A stretch of 64,000 bases of DNA from Echinometra lucunter (Eukaryota > Echinodermata > Echinoidea > Camarodonta > Echinometridae): positions 8,434,357 to 8,498,356 of the forward strand of contig CM057161.1 in assembly GCA_029962745.1 (NCBI GenBank), read 5' to 3'. Shown here in pieces: positions 1-11,300 of this stretch (its first letter is position 1; each line of letters opens with the position of its first letter). The notes under the pieces were generated by a model. The model ran no database searches. It worked only from the letters and a program-made list of their open reading frames with translations, and was not told where the DNA came from. Both the position numbers and the translations under genes were made by a program.

Positions 1-387
1 CTTTGGTTTATCAAAGAAAAATGAAAATGCTACATATATTTGTGTATTCAGGTTATAAAAAAAAAACAGTATTTGGCAACAACAGTCATAACTGACTGGT
101 TTGCCTAATTCCAACAAACAACAACACATCGATAATCCCAGTCAATTTTCTTGTGAAAAGTAATACTATTTACCCTAATTCTCAAAAGATTTGAGGAAAT
201 TTTGTTGCAGATGTATACTTCAGTAATTATTTGTTTTGTTTTGTTAAATTTTCAAAGATGGCTAAAGGTGATTTCAAGGCTATGGTTTTAATTATAAACT
301 GTTGGAACAATCATTAACACACCAGGTGTAGGAATGGCAATAATTTCATATTTAAAATTAATGTGTCATTTGTGCTTACTTGAACAG

Positions 388-455
388 GGAGTGTTGGCTT
401 TCCCTCTGTCACTAGTCATATATGTTGAGAAGTTTCCTGATTCTAAGGGAAAAGG
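388..455 (+). CDS. VPS36: VPS36 exon, GLUE domain strand
   Basis: Acceptor ACAG at 384-387, donor GTGAG from 456. The only open frame reads GVLAFPLSLVIYVEKFPDSK. This corresponds to the human segment that begins MAILLSQIVFIEE, just before KIVVHLHP. It ends in phase 2 and joins in frame to 1944. Confidence 0.75.
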
Positions 456-1340
456 GTGAGTGTTTGTTATGTAGTTTACTAGATAACATATTTGATTAGA
501 TTAAAGTCAGTTCAATTCATCATGTATTACACATAGCTTCATACCTTGTTGTACATGTGTGTGCAAGTAAAAAAAAAAAAGAGTTTTAAAGTTTTTTTAA
601 TCAAGAAATATACTTAAATGAGGACAATGACATGGGGTTTGACAGATCGCTTCTCGGCCTTTCGGCTAAGATCATGTGTAGTATCGTGTAGTATATGATC
701 CCATTTTGATGAAGAAAAGCAAACAAACATTAGATTGCTTAGAGATCTGTTCATTCTCATCAAATCTGTGATTGATATAAGTATAACAAGTTTAACCCAT
801 TCGTGACAGGAATTATTTTAAGCCTAATTTTAAGCCTGATCAGCTTTTATTCTTCAAATTGGCAACACCAACTTTTTATTTTATTGCTACGTTTTTCTTA
901 TAAGACGTCATGTATCTGAAATGAATATAAATCGACAGAAATTATGATAAGTCAAAAAGTTGCCAATTTGCAGGGGAAAACAGTGATTTTAGACTTTCTA
1001 TCACATTGCCAATTTAAGGATTTTAATGCTTATTTTCCTTTAAAAAAATTTCAGCATCAAACAACGAATATTGACGCAACCAAAATGGGCACAGTTTGTG
1101 TAGAATTTTTTGCTCTTTCTGCTCATGTATTTGGTGTGATTTTTAGGGCTTTGCATCAAGAGATATTAGGCCAAACCACAAAATGTGGATCTCTGTCACG
1201 AATGGGTTAAGCCAGCATGACTCGAAGGTGACTTGAGAGATCAGTATTTATATGCTACTGAACATTTTACATAACTTGAACATGCAGCCTTGATTATATT
1301 TGTGTGACAAGACATCATGTATACAATGCTGATTCAGGTG

Positions 1341-1371
<31 letters not shown>

Positions 1372-1904
1372 TTGTAGAAAAGTTACTGTTTTGTGTGGAT
1401 GGTAATTGTTTGAATTTATACACACCCACCAGAGCACTGAGGTCAGCCAGTGATCCTCTTCGTCTCACATATTCAGTTACTCGTACGTTAGCTGGTGATA
1501 GCAGGACATTTACTGTGTCAGCTTCAAAACACGGGAATGATTTGCCACTCACAATTAGGCATTCTCCATCAATTACAACATTCAGAAAGGCATTAAAAAC
1601 CCATCTTTTTTGCAGTTTGTAGTTTAGGATATACATTTGATTATATGTTTACTGTTTTATTATTGTAAGCGCTTTGGGCCTTATGGGAAAAGCGCAGCAT
1701 AAATAATAAGTAATAATAATAATAATAATAATGGCTCTCATTTTTAGATTTCATTGCTCTGTTCCCTTATTTCATAAGTCATTACAAGTTTTTAACTCTG
1801 GCACATTGTTCAAGAAATCTGTGAGTAAAGTAATTATTTAGAGGGCAAGCATGAAAATTTCAGATAAAGTACACCCTGTTTGTCTTGAATCATTCTGATC
1901 CCCT

Positions 1905-1935
<31 letters not shown>

Positions 1936-2630
1936 TTTGATAGGATTGTAGTGATTCACCTCCAGCCAGCCACACCCAATAAAAACCCTGGTCCTGTTAT
2001 GAGCAGTCCAAATACATACATCAAATTAGGATGCAGAGAGGGTGGAGAAGATCAGGTAACGGATAGTCTACCGTTTTCACCTATCTTAAATACCCATTCC
2101 TATTATGGGAAGTCCAACCATATTCATCAAGCTAGGATGTAGGGAGGGAGGAGAGGATCAAGTATCATTTGGGTGATCCACCCGCTCACCCTCCCCATCA
2201 AACCCAGTCCTCTTACGGCCAATCCAAACACATGCATCAAAATGTGGATTTTATTTCAACAAATGATGATGATTACATCAAACTGGGATGCAGAGATGGA
2301 GGGAGGATTAGATAATGTATGGTCTAGTGAGTCTCTCTCATTGCATTTTGGGATGAAGAAAGACCTCTTTTCATATTTTGTGGTAGGGGGGGGGGTCGTT
2401 CTGTAATGAAGCAATAAAAGCATGAAGAGTAAAGAAAAAAATTAATCATGCATTCTCCAGTTATTGCAGTATTTGCACATAATTAGTATTGTTGTCTTGT
2501 AATATCTTTTTAATGTTTTAACTTGATTTATTCTTTTGTATTCATTATGTACTAGTTTTTCACCTGCTTGACTGAGCAACTGTCAAGAAAGCTTTGGCAG
2601 TATATGCCAGCATCGCAGCAAGCAAAACCA
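388..2630 (+). CDS. VPS36: VPS36 (ESCRT-II, GLUE domain), 5' part on contig A, partial
   Basis: Three exons (388-455, 1944-2055, 2556-2630) encode the middle and end of the GLUE domain of VPS36. In other animals this subunit anchors ESCRT-II to ubiquitinated cargo and endosomal phosphoinositide. The exons join in phase (2, then 0) and align in order with the human protein: a strand ending in a short acidic loop, then IVVIHLQP followed by a proline/asparagine loop, then [10 protein letters not shown], then the amphipathic helix containing [10 protein letters not shown]. The start codon and about 57 N-terminal residues lie left of the window. The third exon is cut by the gap at 2631. The same last two exons recur at 23211-23890, where the gene continues. 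Family assignment is firm; the relation of the two copies is discussed in the findings. Confidence 0.88.
646..685 (+). pseudogene. U2 snRNA 5'-end fragment
   Basis: Starting at 646, about 40 nt match the conserved 5' end of U2 snRNA: the first stem (CTTCTCGGCC, then TTTCGGCTAAGATCA) followed by GTGTAGTATC, which covers the branch-site recognition strand. After 685 the sequence no longer follows U2; there is no stem II, Sm site or 3' domain. I see a truncated retrocopy or a U2-derived head of a repeat rather than a functional gene. Confidence 0.75.
792..1210 (+). mobile_element. TTAA-flanked MITE, piggyBac-like, copy 1
   Basis: About 419 bp bounded by TTAA on both sides, with inverted ends starting CCCATTCGTGACAG. 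TTAA targets plus ends beginning CCC are the hallmark of piggyBac-type elements. It has no transposase; the 88-codon ORF inside is incidental. Other copies: 26583-26993, 28782-29198, 38842-39220, 40669-41084 and 60755-61171. Confidence 0.8.
1336..1372 (+). repeat. (TTA)n microsatellite
   Basis: About ten TTA units immediately upstream of the LINE 3' fragment. Confidence 0.85.
1404..1735 (+). mobile_element. 3' end of a CR1/L2-like LINE
   Basis: The frame running to the stop near 1620 ends with LPLTIRHSPSITTFRKALKT then HLF, the very C-terminal motif of reverse-transcriptase ORFs in CR1/L2-type non-LTR retrotransposons. It is followed by the typical short 3' UTR with TAAGCGCTTTGGGCC and a GCGC-ATAAATAA hairpin, ending in (AAT)n at 1711-1731. 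It is a 5'-truncated, dead copy. Confidence 0.75.
1944..2055 (+). CDS. VPS36: VPS36 exon, GLUE domain (contig A copy)
   Basis: A CT-rich tract and TAG precede 1944; donor GTAAC starts at 2056. After the split first codon it encodes 37 residues beginning [17 protein letters not shown] and ending CREGGEDQ, matching the human GLUE segment with IVVHLHPAPPNKEPGP and YIKLSFKE. It ends in phase 0. A second allele-like copy is at 23211-23322. Confidence 0.9.
2077..2310 (+). pseudogene. Two tandem degraded copies of the GLUE exon
   Basis: Downstream of the 1944-2055 exon, the same sequence recurs twice. Copy 2 (about 2077-2166) keeps the 3' half of the exon and a GT after the last codon, reading [12 protein letters not shown], but has no clear acceptor and a TAA shortly upstream in frame. 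Copy 3 (about 2171-2310) begins with the equivalent of IHP...NPNTCIK, carries a ~43-bp internal insertion and then a 1-bp frame change before a stop. The same pair lies at about 23340-23580 on contig C, where copy 2 has lost a further 19 bp. Whether copy 2 is ever spliced in cannot be decided from sequence. Confidence 0.75.
2556..2630 (+). CDS. VPS36: VPS36 exon, end of GLUE domain, cut by gap
   Basis: Acceptor TAG at 2553-2555. It reads [18 protein letters not shown], corresponding to the human helix containing RRLSEEMTQRRWENMP. The sequence stops at the 500-N gap; the complete counterpart is 23807-23890 and differs by one residue (Q/L after the W). Confidence 0.85.
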
Positions 2631-3130
2631 NNNNNNNNNNNNNNNNNNNNNNNNNNNNNNNNNNNNNNNNNNNNNNNNNNNNNNNNNNNNNNNNNNNNNN
2701 NNNNNNNNNNNNNNNNNNNNNNNNNNNNNNNNNNNNNNNNNNNNNNNNNNNNNNNNNNNNNNNNNNNNNNNNNNNNNNNNNNNNNNNNNNNNNNNNNNNN
2801 NNNNNNNNNNNNNNNNNNNNNNNNNNNNNNNNNNNNNNNNNNNNNNNNNNNNNNNNNNNNNNNNNNNNNNNNNNNNNNNNNNNNNNNNNNNNNNNNNNNN
2901 NNNNNNNNNNNNNNNNNNNNNNNNNNNNNNNNNNNNNNNNNNNNNNNNNNNNNNNNNNNNNNNNNNNNNNNNNNNNNNNNNNNNNNNNNNNNNNNNNNNN
3001 NNNNNNNNNNNNNNNNNNNNNNNNNNNNNNNNNNNNNNNNNNNNNNNNNNNNNNNNNNNNNNNNNNNNNNNNNNNNNNNNNNNNNNNNNNNNNNNNNNNN
3101 NNNNNNNNNNNNNNNNNNNNNNNNNNNNNN
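2631..3130. other. Assembly gap, 500 N
   Basis: Exactly 500 N, a fixed-size scaffolding gap. Its left edge lies inside a VPS36 exon and its right edge starts the GCNA contig. Confidence 0.99.
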
Positions 3131-3392
3131 TTCTGTCTTTCCTTATGTAAATTGTTTGGATCTCTCATCTTTCTGTTCTGTCTTTCATTTAGTTTTTCTA
3201 TCATTTTATCCTCCTATCTTTTCTCTCTTCCATCCTTTTGTTTTCCTTGAATTAATTTTCAGTCTCTAAATGGAGGTGGTCAATGGAGCCAGACGTAGTC
3301 TCAGCATATCACGTTATAGCGTATCATGATAAAGGTGACTTATTCCACAAGGAAGGAGCTGCTGATCATGTGCTATGTCTCTCCAAGTTCTT
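3131..3392. other. Start of contig B, no clear gene
   Basis: Pyrimidine-rich intron-like sequence. A short exon-like stretch after TTTTCAG (3262) has no frame that joins in phase to the first clear GCNA exon. The 5' exons of GCNA are probably on another contig or in the gap. Confidence 0.4.
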
Positions 3393-3954
3393 TTAAAGGC
3401 AAAGTCCACCCCAGAAGTTTCACTGTTTCAATAAAAGGAATTAAATTTGAACAGCATTTTAAAAAAGAAATGAGCAAAATCGGTCAAAGAATAAGAAAAT
3501 TACACTCATTTACATTTTCTAGTAAATTACTCTCGGCTCGGCAAATCGGCAACACTGATGACATCATATGTGAGCAGCTCTCCATTCACTTTGTACATGA
3601 AATTTCACATTTTCTTAATTTTCTTGGAAGTTTTTCTTACCGCAATAGTCAATGTATGTTCAGAAGAATTGCTTTTTACATAACATACTTTGACTATGGG
3701 GTGAGAAAATGTGTAACTTCCAAGAAAATTGAGAAAATGTGAGATTTCATGTAGAAAGTGAGGGGAGAGCTGCTCGCATATGATGTCATCAGTGTTGCCA
3801 ATTTGCAGAGCCGAGAGTAGTTTACTAGAAAATGTAAATGAGTGTAATTTTCTTATTCTTTGACTGATTTTGCTCATTTCTTTTTTAAAATGCTGTTCAA
3901 ATTCATCTCCTTTTATTGAAACAGTGAAACTTCTGGGGTGGACTTTCCCTTTAA
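3393..3954. mobile_element. Foldback MITE (TTAAAGGG family), copy 1
   Basis: A 562-bp element made of two long inverted arms of about 210-250 bp with a short centre. Ends are TTAAAGGSAAAGTCCACC and its complement, both at TTAA. A second copy is at 37193-37756. The long ORFs on either strand are a by-product of the palindrome. Confidence 0.85.
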
Positions 3955-4167
3955 TTGGTACATATTTCTTTAAGCCTAATATCATTTGATGAACGTAAAC
4001 CAGAACGACCTGCAGAGTGAGGTGATAGGTAAGAAATACATTCTGGAGCTCTGTGGTATGAAAGTCCAAAACTAATCAAGGTATCAGATGGTCAAGCTTA
4101 TTTTCTTTTTTAAATCTGAAAATGAATAATTGTAACTTGCATTCACCTTTTCCCATTTGAATTACAG

Positions 4168-5363
4168 CTTTCCCAAAGCACAAAGAAAAAGAAGAGCAAA
4201 CGGCCACTTACTTCAGGGAAGAAAAAGAAGAAGAGTGGAACCACTACTAAAAAGAAAACTCAAGATCTCTCAAAGAAAAAAAGCAGACCATATGGGACCC
4301 CACCATCCCCAAGCAGTGACCTAGGGCAGGGATCAGTGACATCCAGTGCTGGCATTAGGAATGAAATCTCAAGAAATTTGAAGCTGGAGTTTCAGGCAGG
4401 AATATGTAACAGTGATGGCATCACAGTGGCCAAGGAAGAGGAAGGTAAAGTCCTGAGAGAAACAACCCCTGTTGTTCCTCTAGAAAACAAGAGAGGTTGC
4501 GTTGCTTCAGCAAGCTTCCATGATGATGGCTGTAAGTCTGATCATCTCGCAGATGTGAGCGGACACAGCACGGGGTCAGAAGGAGATAGGCTAGAGGAAC
4601 TCAAACACTCCAGTGAAGCTGGGGCATTGGACAATGAGGAAAATTGGCAATTGCCTGATGAAGCTGAGTCCATTACTGAAAGAACATCCTACGGTGATGA
4701 AGATGTGGTGCCCAGTTACAGAAAACTTCATCAAAGCAGTAAGGAAGTTCTCAATATCTCTAGATCTCCAGTGAAAAGTGCAGAAAAAGACATCCTAAAA
4801 GACATCCCGAAAGACATCCCGAAAGAATTTGCAGACTCACCTCAACCCATGCAGTGGTTAATGTCCCCTCCTTCATCAAAGCCCCGCCCTTCAAAGCCGA
4901 CTACTCCGCAAACTTTGTCCTCTGACAGCAGTGGCAGTGAACCCAACGCTGATTCTAACGAGAACGATGATGATATCGCAGATATTTTGAGTGCAAATTT
5001 TCCAAGTTTGTCTGAAAGGCTGGCACAAAATCATCTTGAAAACAAGAGGAAGCAAACTGCCAGCAGGAAAAACAGGAGGAGAAGTTGCGCTAACCCAAGA
5101 TCTGCTCCATTTTTACTGGACAAGGAGTGGGCTGATGATGAAGAGAAAAATGGACAGGAGAAGAAAGAGGAGGATGCAGGTGATGATGAAACAAGACTGG
5201 AAGCAGGAGATGATGGAGAAGAGGAGAGAACAACAGGTGGCAGGGAGGAGGAGGAGGAGGCAGATGCTTATAAAAGTTTCAAGCATCAAGACCAAAGGCC
5301 AAAGTCACAGATGAGAGACAGACAGGCCCTCAACACCAGCTCAGAGTCTTTTCAGAAAGCGAG
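4168..5363 (+). CDS. GCNA: GCNA exon: basic then acidic disordered region
   Basis: Acceptor TTACAG ends at 4167; donor GTATTA at 5364. It opens with Lys-rich clusters (likely nuclear localisation), holds a 12-bp tandem repeat near 4790-4830 giving KDILKDIPKDIPKE, then a Ser-Pro stretch and a Glu/Asp-rich end. No folded domain is recognisable. It is entered in phase 0, so at least one upstream coding exon is missing. Confidence 0.8.
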
Positions 5364-8300
5364 GTATTAAGATACATGTAACAAGTCATCTGCCTTCCCA
5401 CATGCCGTTTCCCAGAAAATTTACCTTCAAACTTGGTTAACCTGTTGAACACCAAGCCCAAGATAACTCAGGGAAGAGTCTGTGGTAAATGTGTGTTATA
5501 CTGAAATAAAATTGTGATCAGCTAGTTAATGCATTCAAGCATAGATGATAGATTCTCCTATTTAGTCTTTACCCAATTATTGAAAATTCGATTGCATTTT
5601 TCTAAAACATATAAGTCTTGCCCAACAAAGCAAATTTACAAAGAATGAATTCCATCATTAGAGATAGTTTCATTGGGATCAATTCAAATTTACAATGTGC
5701 AAGGGCTTTGGAGAGAAGACATCCACACACTGGAATACATATTATACTTGGGCTTCTTGCATAGAAGATGTGATTGAATGGGTCATTTTTATAATATGTG
5801 TATACTTTAACTTACAGGTATATGATATGATATTAATTATCCCCATTTCATTGCTTTTTGTCATTAGTCATTGCAGTATTGCACAGTCATGTTCCCTTTT
5901 TTTTGCTTTGTTTTTTCTCACGGCAGATCCAGGTATCAAGACTCTAGCAGTGATGATGACTTTGAATCATGTGGGTATTTTTTTTTAATTTAAAGGAATA
6001 GATTACAAGAAAGTTTTCATTGTTTTTTAATGTGATTTTGGTGCTACATCAATTCATGACCATATCATTGATTGGGAAGGGGAAGTTGGGGGGAAAGAGA
6101 CTTTATTCTTTTATTTCTGTATACTTTTAGTACTATTAGCTTATTCAGTGACTATGTTTCTAGTATTTGAATTTCAAACTTATGAATTTGCTCTGCTATA
6201 TTTGTGATATAATATCATTAACCCATTAATCAAATATTAAGCATGCATTTGAATTAATTCATTAAAATTTTTATTTGATTTTCCGTGAGGGTTGAAGACG
6301 CTCAGTCGTGGGCTTTCATGGGGAATTTGACACCATGGGTGCTTACCCAGTAACGGGTGTTGTCCATCACTCTTGAGTTTTATGACCAACAGACCTTATG
6401 TAATGCTCTGTATATTCCACCCTTTGCCCCATATGGCAAAGACATTATCTCACTTTCCCTGGCCTGAGAATGCCCGAAGCAGGCCGAAGAATGTTTATGG
6501 TGGGACAGCTTGTTTTGCTGTGCTCCAGAAATGTAGCTCTATTACAGGTATTTCCAGTGCTTTTCACAAAGTCTGGTGTCAGCAAATTATGATCCACTCC
6601 CCATGAAAGCCCACAACTGAATGTCTTTAAGTAGGTGTAAGTTTAGCATAGTTGTTAGGAAGCATCTAACAGTAACAGAGATGTGATTTATAAGGCTGAT
6701 GAATTGAGTCATACATGTAATTATGAAAAATAGTGAGCCTTTTCACTGTTCTTACATGCTTTAACCATGGACCCTACTATAACTTACTATTTCATTGGTA
6801 ATCCCTGAATAATGAGTGTAAAGATTAGATACATTTTTTAATCTTCAATCTTTATCAATTTTAGTCCTGAAAGCTGTCAAGACACCTCAACATCCAAAGC
6901 ATCAGAGCGGACAATCTGATCCTGATGAGGCAGTCTATGTGGTTGATGATGACGACTTCATCGATGATGGGCCTCTCGAGAGCAGGAGTGATGATGATGA
7001 TGAGGATGTCTTCTACGTGAAGGTCAACAATCTTGATAATCCTCTTACTAGTGGAAAGAGAACAACAAAGAAGGTGCATGCAAGATATTGTTGTATTTTA
7101 AAAAGAAAGAAAGTTATCTAAGTTAAAGGTTTGCGGTAGCACCATGAAAAAGTTAGTCCTTAAAAGAACTGCTTTGTATTCTTTCTTGAAGTGAATTAGT
7201 TCTTAAAAGAACTAAAAATTTTAAGTGACATTCTTTAGGATTAGTTCTTAAAAGAACTCTCTTTAAAGGCCCTGTCCCATACTACCGTTTAACGATTCCG
7301 TCAGAGAAACAAACGTGTACGTTTATTGTACTTTTTAAATTCGTTCTTCAGCTGGTTTACAGACGTATCTAGACGTTGGCAGACGGCGCTAGTTCATGGC
7401 CCCAATTTTTTGAATTTGCCTCTGTTTGACACCGTCTAACATAAATATTTAGACGGAGGCAGACGGAATCGTTAAACGGTAGTATGGGACAGGGCCTTTG
7501 AGAAAGAGTTGACTCGACGTTTTAGGGACTAACTCTTACCTGGTGCTACCACATACCTGTAACTTATCCTTTCACCATGGAAACCTTCAAAGAACACCTT
7601 AAGAAAATTATGTATTTTACATTTTATGTCTTTTTCTGTAGTAAGCAAATAATCACCGTTGGTGAAGTTGATGGACAAACTATCACTTCCGAGGCGATCT
7701 GGATGTAGCTATCTTTTCCAAAGCGAAGCTGAGGAAAGATAGCATGTGCATCCAGATCGTCGAGGAAGTGATAGTTTGTCTTGTCACCTGAAACCAAAAG
7801 GTGATTATTTGCTTTATATTCCTCATCTGCAATCATTCTAGAAAGAAAATTAACTACCCTGTAATAACGTTAGATTCTCTACGAGAAAGAAAAAATATGA
7901 CGTACACGGGTACACGTCACGTCAGCTGGCCTAATGACTTAATTTAGCTTGCGCGCGTAAGCTAATTGTGACGTCACAAAAGAATTTTACCGTTTCATGT
8001 GATGGAGAAAAATGGAACAAAAAATCATAGTGGCAACACACTTTTATTTTGCGCGTTCTGAAAATAACTGAAGTGACTGAAGTGATCAGCGAAACACAAA
8101 AGTTCCATCACTGTGAGTTAGACGATTTTTTCTTATCGGGTGATGATTGATTGGGAAACTACACTTAATCATGTGATTGAGTTTTGACCAATCCTACAGC
8201 ATGATTCTTAGTATGTGGAATATAAAAGGGAATAAGATAGCTAAAAGTGGAGAAAGGCTGGAGTCTGGAGGCTGATTTTTTTATAAATGTCAGTATGTTT

Positions 8301-11300
8301 GACTTAGTTGTCATACTCCTGTGGTCATATAAGGTTTGCAATGTTCTAATTGTTGTGCAGTATACATTTCCTATATACAGGGTGGTGTTTATATGAATAG
8401 TACATTGAATATATTTATCAAGGGTTTAGTGCAACAAAGGGCTATCTGCATTTTTTATTTGCATGAGATTTTGAAATAAAAATGATCCAGTAGAGACCAG
8501 GAACCCATCGGTAACAATGGTTACCGATGGGTAAACTTTGCTACAGCTGGGTATCACCCCAAATATATATGGCTATATGTTTTAAACTGCAGTGTGTCAG
8601 TGCAACAAATCTTTATTTCAAGATTTATCAAAATTGCCCAAAATGCAGATAGCACTTTGTTGCACTAGACCCTCATTACATTACTTCTAGTAATTGCAGT
8701 TTCTGTTTTATTTGTCCAGTGGTTATGTACAATTGATTATGTGTTGTGTATAATTGTTTTCAATTATTTTTTATTATCATAAATTATTAGCATCCCACTG
8801 TGGGCAGTCGCTCAGGTAGCATCCTTACCCAGCTTCTATCCTCAGATGATGACGACGATGATGATGACATATTCATGATACCAAAAACCACACCTTCTGT
8901 CGGAAAACCAAATTCAAAAGGTGAGAAATGTTTTAACATTTTGAGTGGAAGTCCTTTTTAGTAGTTTAACGTCCATGTACAGAATTGGAAAGCTTCCTAC
9001 CATGTATGTAGTACATGATTGTATTTATGTTATCCTTTGCTTGAAAATTTTAAGTAGAAACATGAAAAACAAAATTTAAGTCCCCCCCCCCACACACACA
9101 TACACACAATTTGGCACCATGGTCTCAGTTTTTACTTTGTTTCAATCAATAAACCATTTTTTTATCTTGTGACTAGAAATAAAAAGGGAAAAATATATTG
9201 GGAGAAAAATTTTCAAAACCAGTGACACAACAAACAAATCCTTTCTTTCCCTCATTTTTTCTTTGTTGAGACTTGATTCAAAGATTTTCAGCCATGCCAA
9301 GTGAATAGCTTGCTAGGAACTGTCCATTGTTATAAAGGCTGACAGTATACCTTGTATTCCATTTCCTTGTCATATCTCATTTTATTATTTAATGTATAAG
9401 TATAGAATAGATGCATTGTAATCTTTGTGAATTCTTAAACATACAGAGTATAAAATATGTGAATATAAGATTTGTCTTACTTTTAGTATCATCTCCTCCT
9501 GCCTCTTTCTCAACAGTTTCCACTTCAACCACCTCGTTGAAGAAAACCCCTGCCAAACAACGGCGGCCCCTTCAGCCCACCACCCTGCCTTCCAACCGAT
9601 GCTACAGCACCCCCTCCCGCACTGAGCAACCCGCCCCCGTGTCGTTTCTTGCGTCTCTCTCCACCCCAGGGAAAGGAATGTCCACCAGGTCGAGATATGT
9701 GAGCGATTTTAAGAGGAACAAGGATGAGCTGATGCAGAAGTTGTTCAAGCTTTACAATGAATCTGTCTTTGAGAACAAGGTAAACACTTTAATCCTGCAG
9801 CATTCTTTGGTTTTTCTGATAGCTTTTGTTGTTGTTTTGTTTTTGTTGTTTTATTTTTTGTTTGTTTGTTTGGGTTTTTGTTGGGGGGGTGTTAAGTTTT
9901 GTTTGGATAGAGAAGTTGGACATCATCCAGTGAAATAGCCTTGCTACTAAATTATAAGTCCAACAGAGATGCCAGTGTTACTCTTTGCATGTCAAGTAAT
10001 TTTCAAGAGAAAATATTGATTTGTTCTTCTGATATTTTCCTAGAATTCTACTTCCTTTAGTGCAGTATTGATACTGTTCTATAGATATCACTGATGCTAT
10101 GGATATGGTTTATCACTGGTACAATGGTTAAGGAGAAAGCTAATTATTATGATTGTTCAATTTAATATTACGCATGAGCGCTGATGCGAAAAGAACGCTC
10201 GAGGAGATAAACCTAGGGATTAAATGATTCATTATTGTTACGAAATTTCTTTGCTTGCATTCTGAAGAACAATAGTCATTCAGCATTCATGAATAATGCA
10301 CAATGGCTACTTACATTTTCTTATCTCTGACTAAACGTGTGGGAAAATAATCGGTACAAATTTAGAAAGTACTCCAATGTTTTGAATGCATATCCATTTT
10401 GCTTTGAGCAGTATTAGTATGTGTAATGCATTTTCATCAAGGGTCATCTGTAATCAGATAATTACTGGTAGTAGGCCAACTTAACATTGTTCTCAATGAT
10501 CACATGATCACATCTGTAGATATAGTTTAAGCTGTCTTTTCTCTCATAGATTAAAAACTCACATAGCTTTTAAAGGACCCTCACGCTAACCGGCAATTGT
10601 TGAACCCGTTGGCTACAGAAACTGGGTGTCCCCTGTATTAAAGCTACAGGAATTAGAGAGTTGGTCAAATACTGCTTATCATTTATTTCCCTGCAGCTGC
10701 CATCAGACTTCAGCATCACCTGGAACAACAGGATGAGGAAGACTGCTGGGTTCTGCTTCTACAAGAAGAGGCTTGGCGAGAGGACAGCTAGGATTGAGCT
10801 CTCGGTCAAAGTGTGTGACACAGCTGGTATGTTAACCGGTTTTATTTATGTTGTTTGCTTGCATGTCAAGTATTCATTTAGAAGAAATCCTGTGACTGAT
10901 CAAAGAAAATAATGGTAAAAAATCTCCCCCCCCCCACCAAAAAAAAAAGAATTGTTGAAAAGGTTTGATGATATTATATATGTTTATACAAATGTAGTTT
11001 AAACTTCTACCAACCTTAAATTTTGTAGGTGAGCTTTTGTCCACTCCTGTGGACTTTCTCAGCCAAGTGGTCAGTCACAGTGTTTCTGATTGCTGGCTGC
11101 TTTCACTGGACCGAAGATAGAAGACAGTGAGTCACCAGAGTCCCTGTTCAGTGTAGGATGAATCCTCTTTCCATATAGACTCTTTCACCTTTCTCAACCA
11201 GTACATATATGATTATTTTATTACCATTGACTTTAGAGGTCAAAGTGAAGGAATTACCACATTTTGGTGAAAAGCAGTGTAACTAATATTTAATGATTGG

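Noticed and set aside
3262..3328. Possible first GCNA exon (ATG at 3270 or 3282 before an AAAG-GTGACT donor)
   Set aside because: One frame hits a stop; the other ends in phase 1, incompatible with the phase-0 start at 4168.
10189..10216. Hammerhead-like CTGATG...GAAA
   Set aside because: The conserved CUGANGA core is not complete and the stems do not fit.
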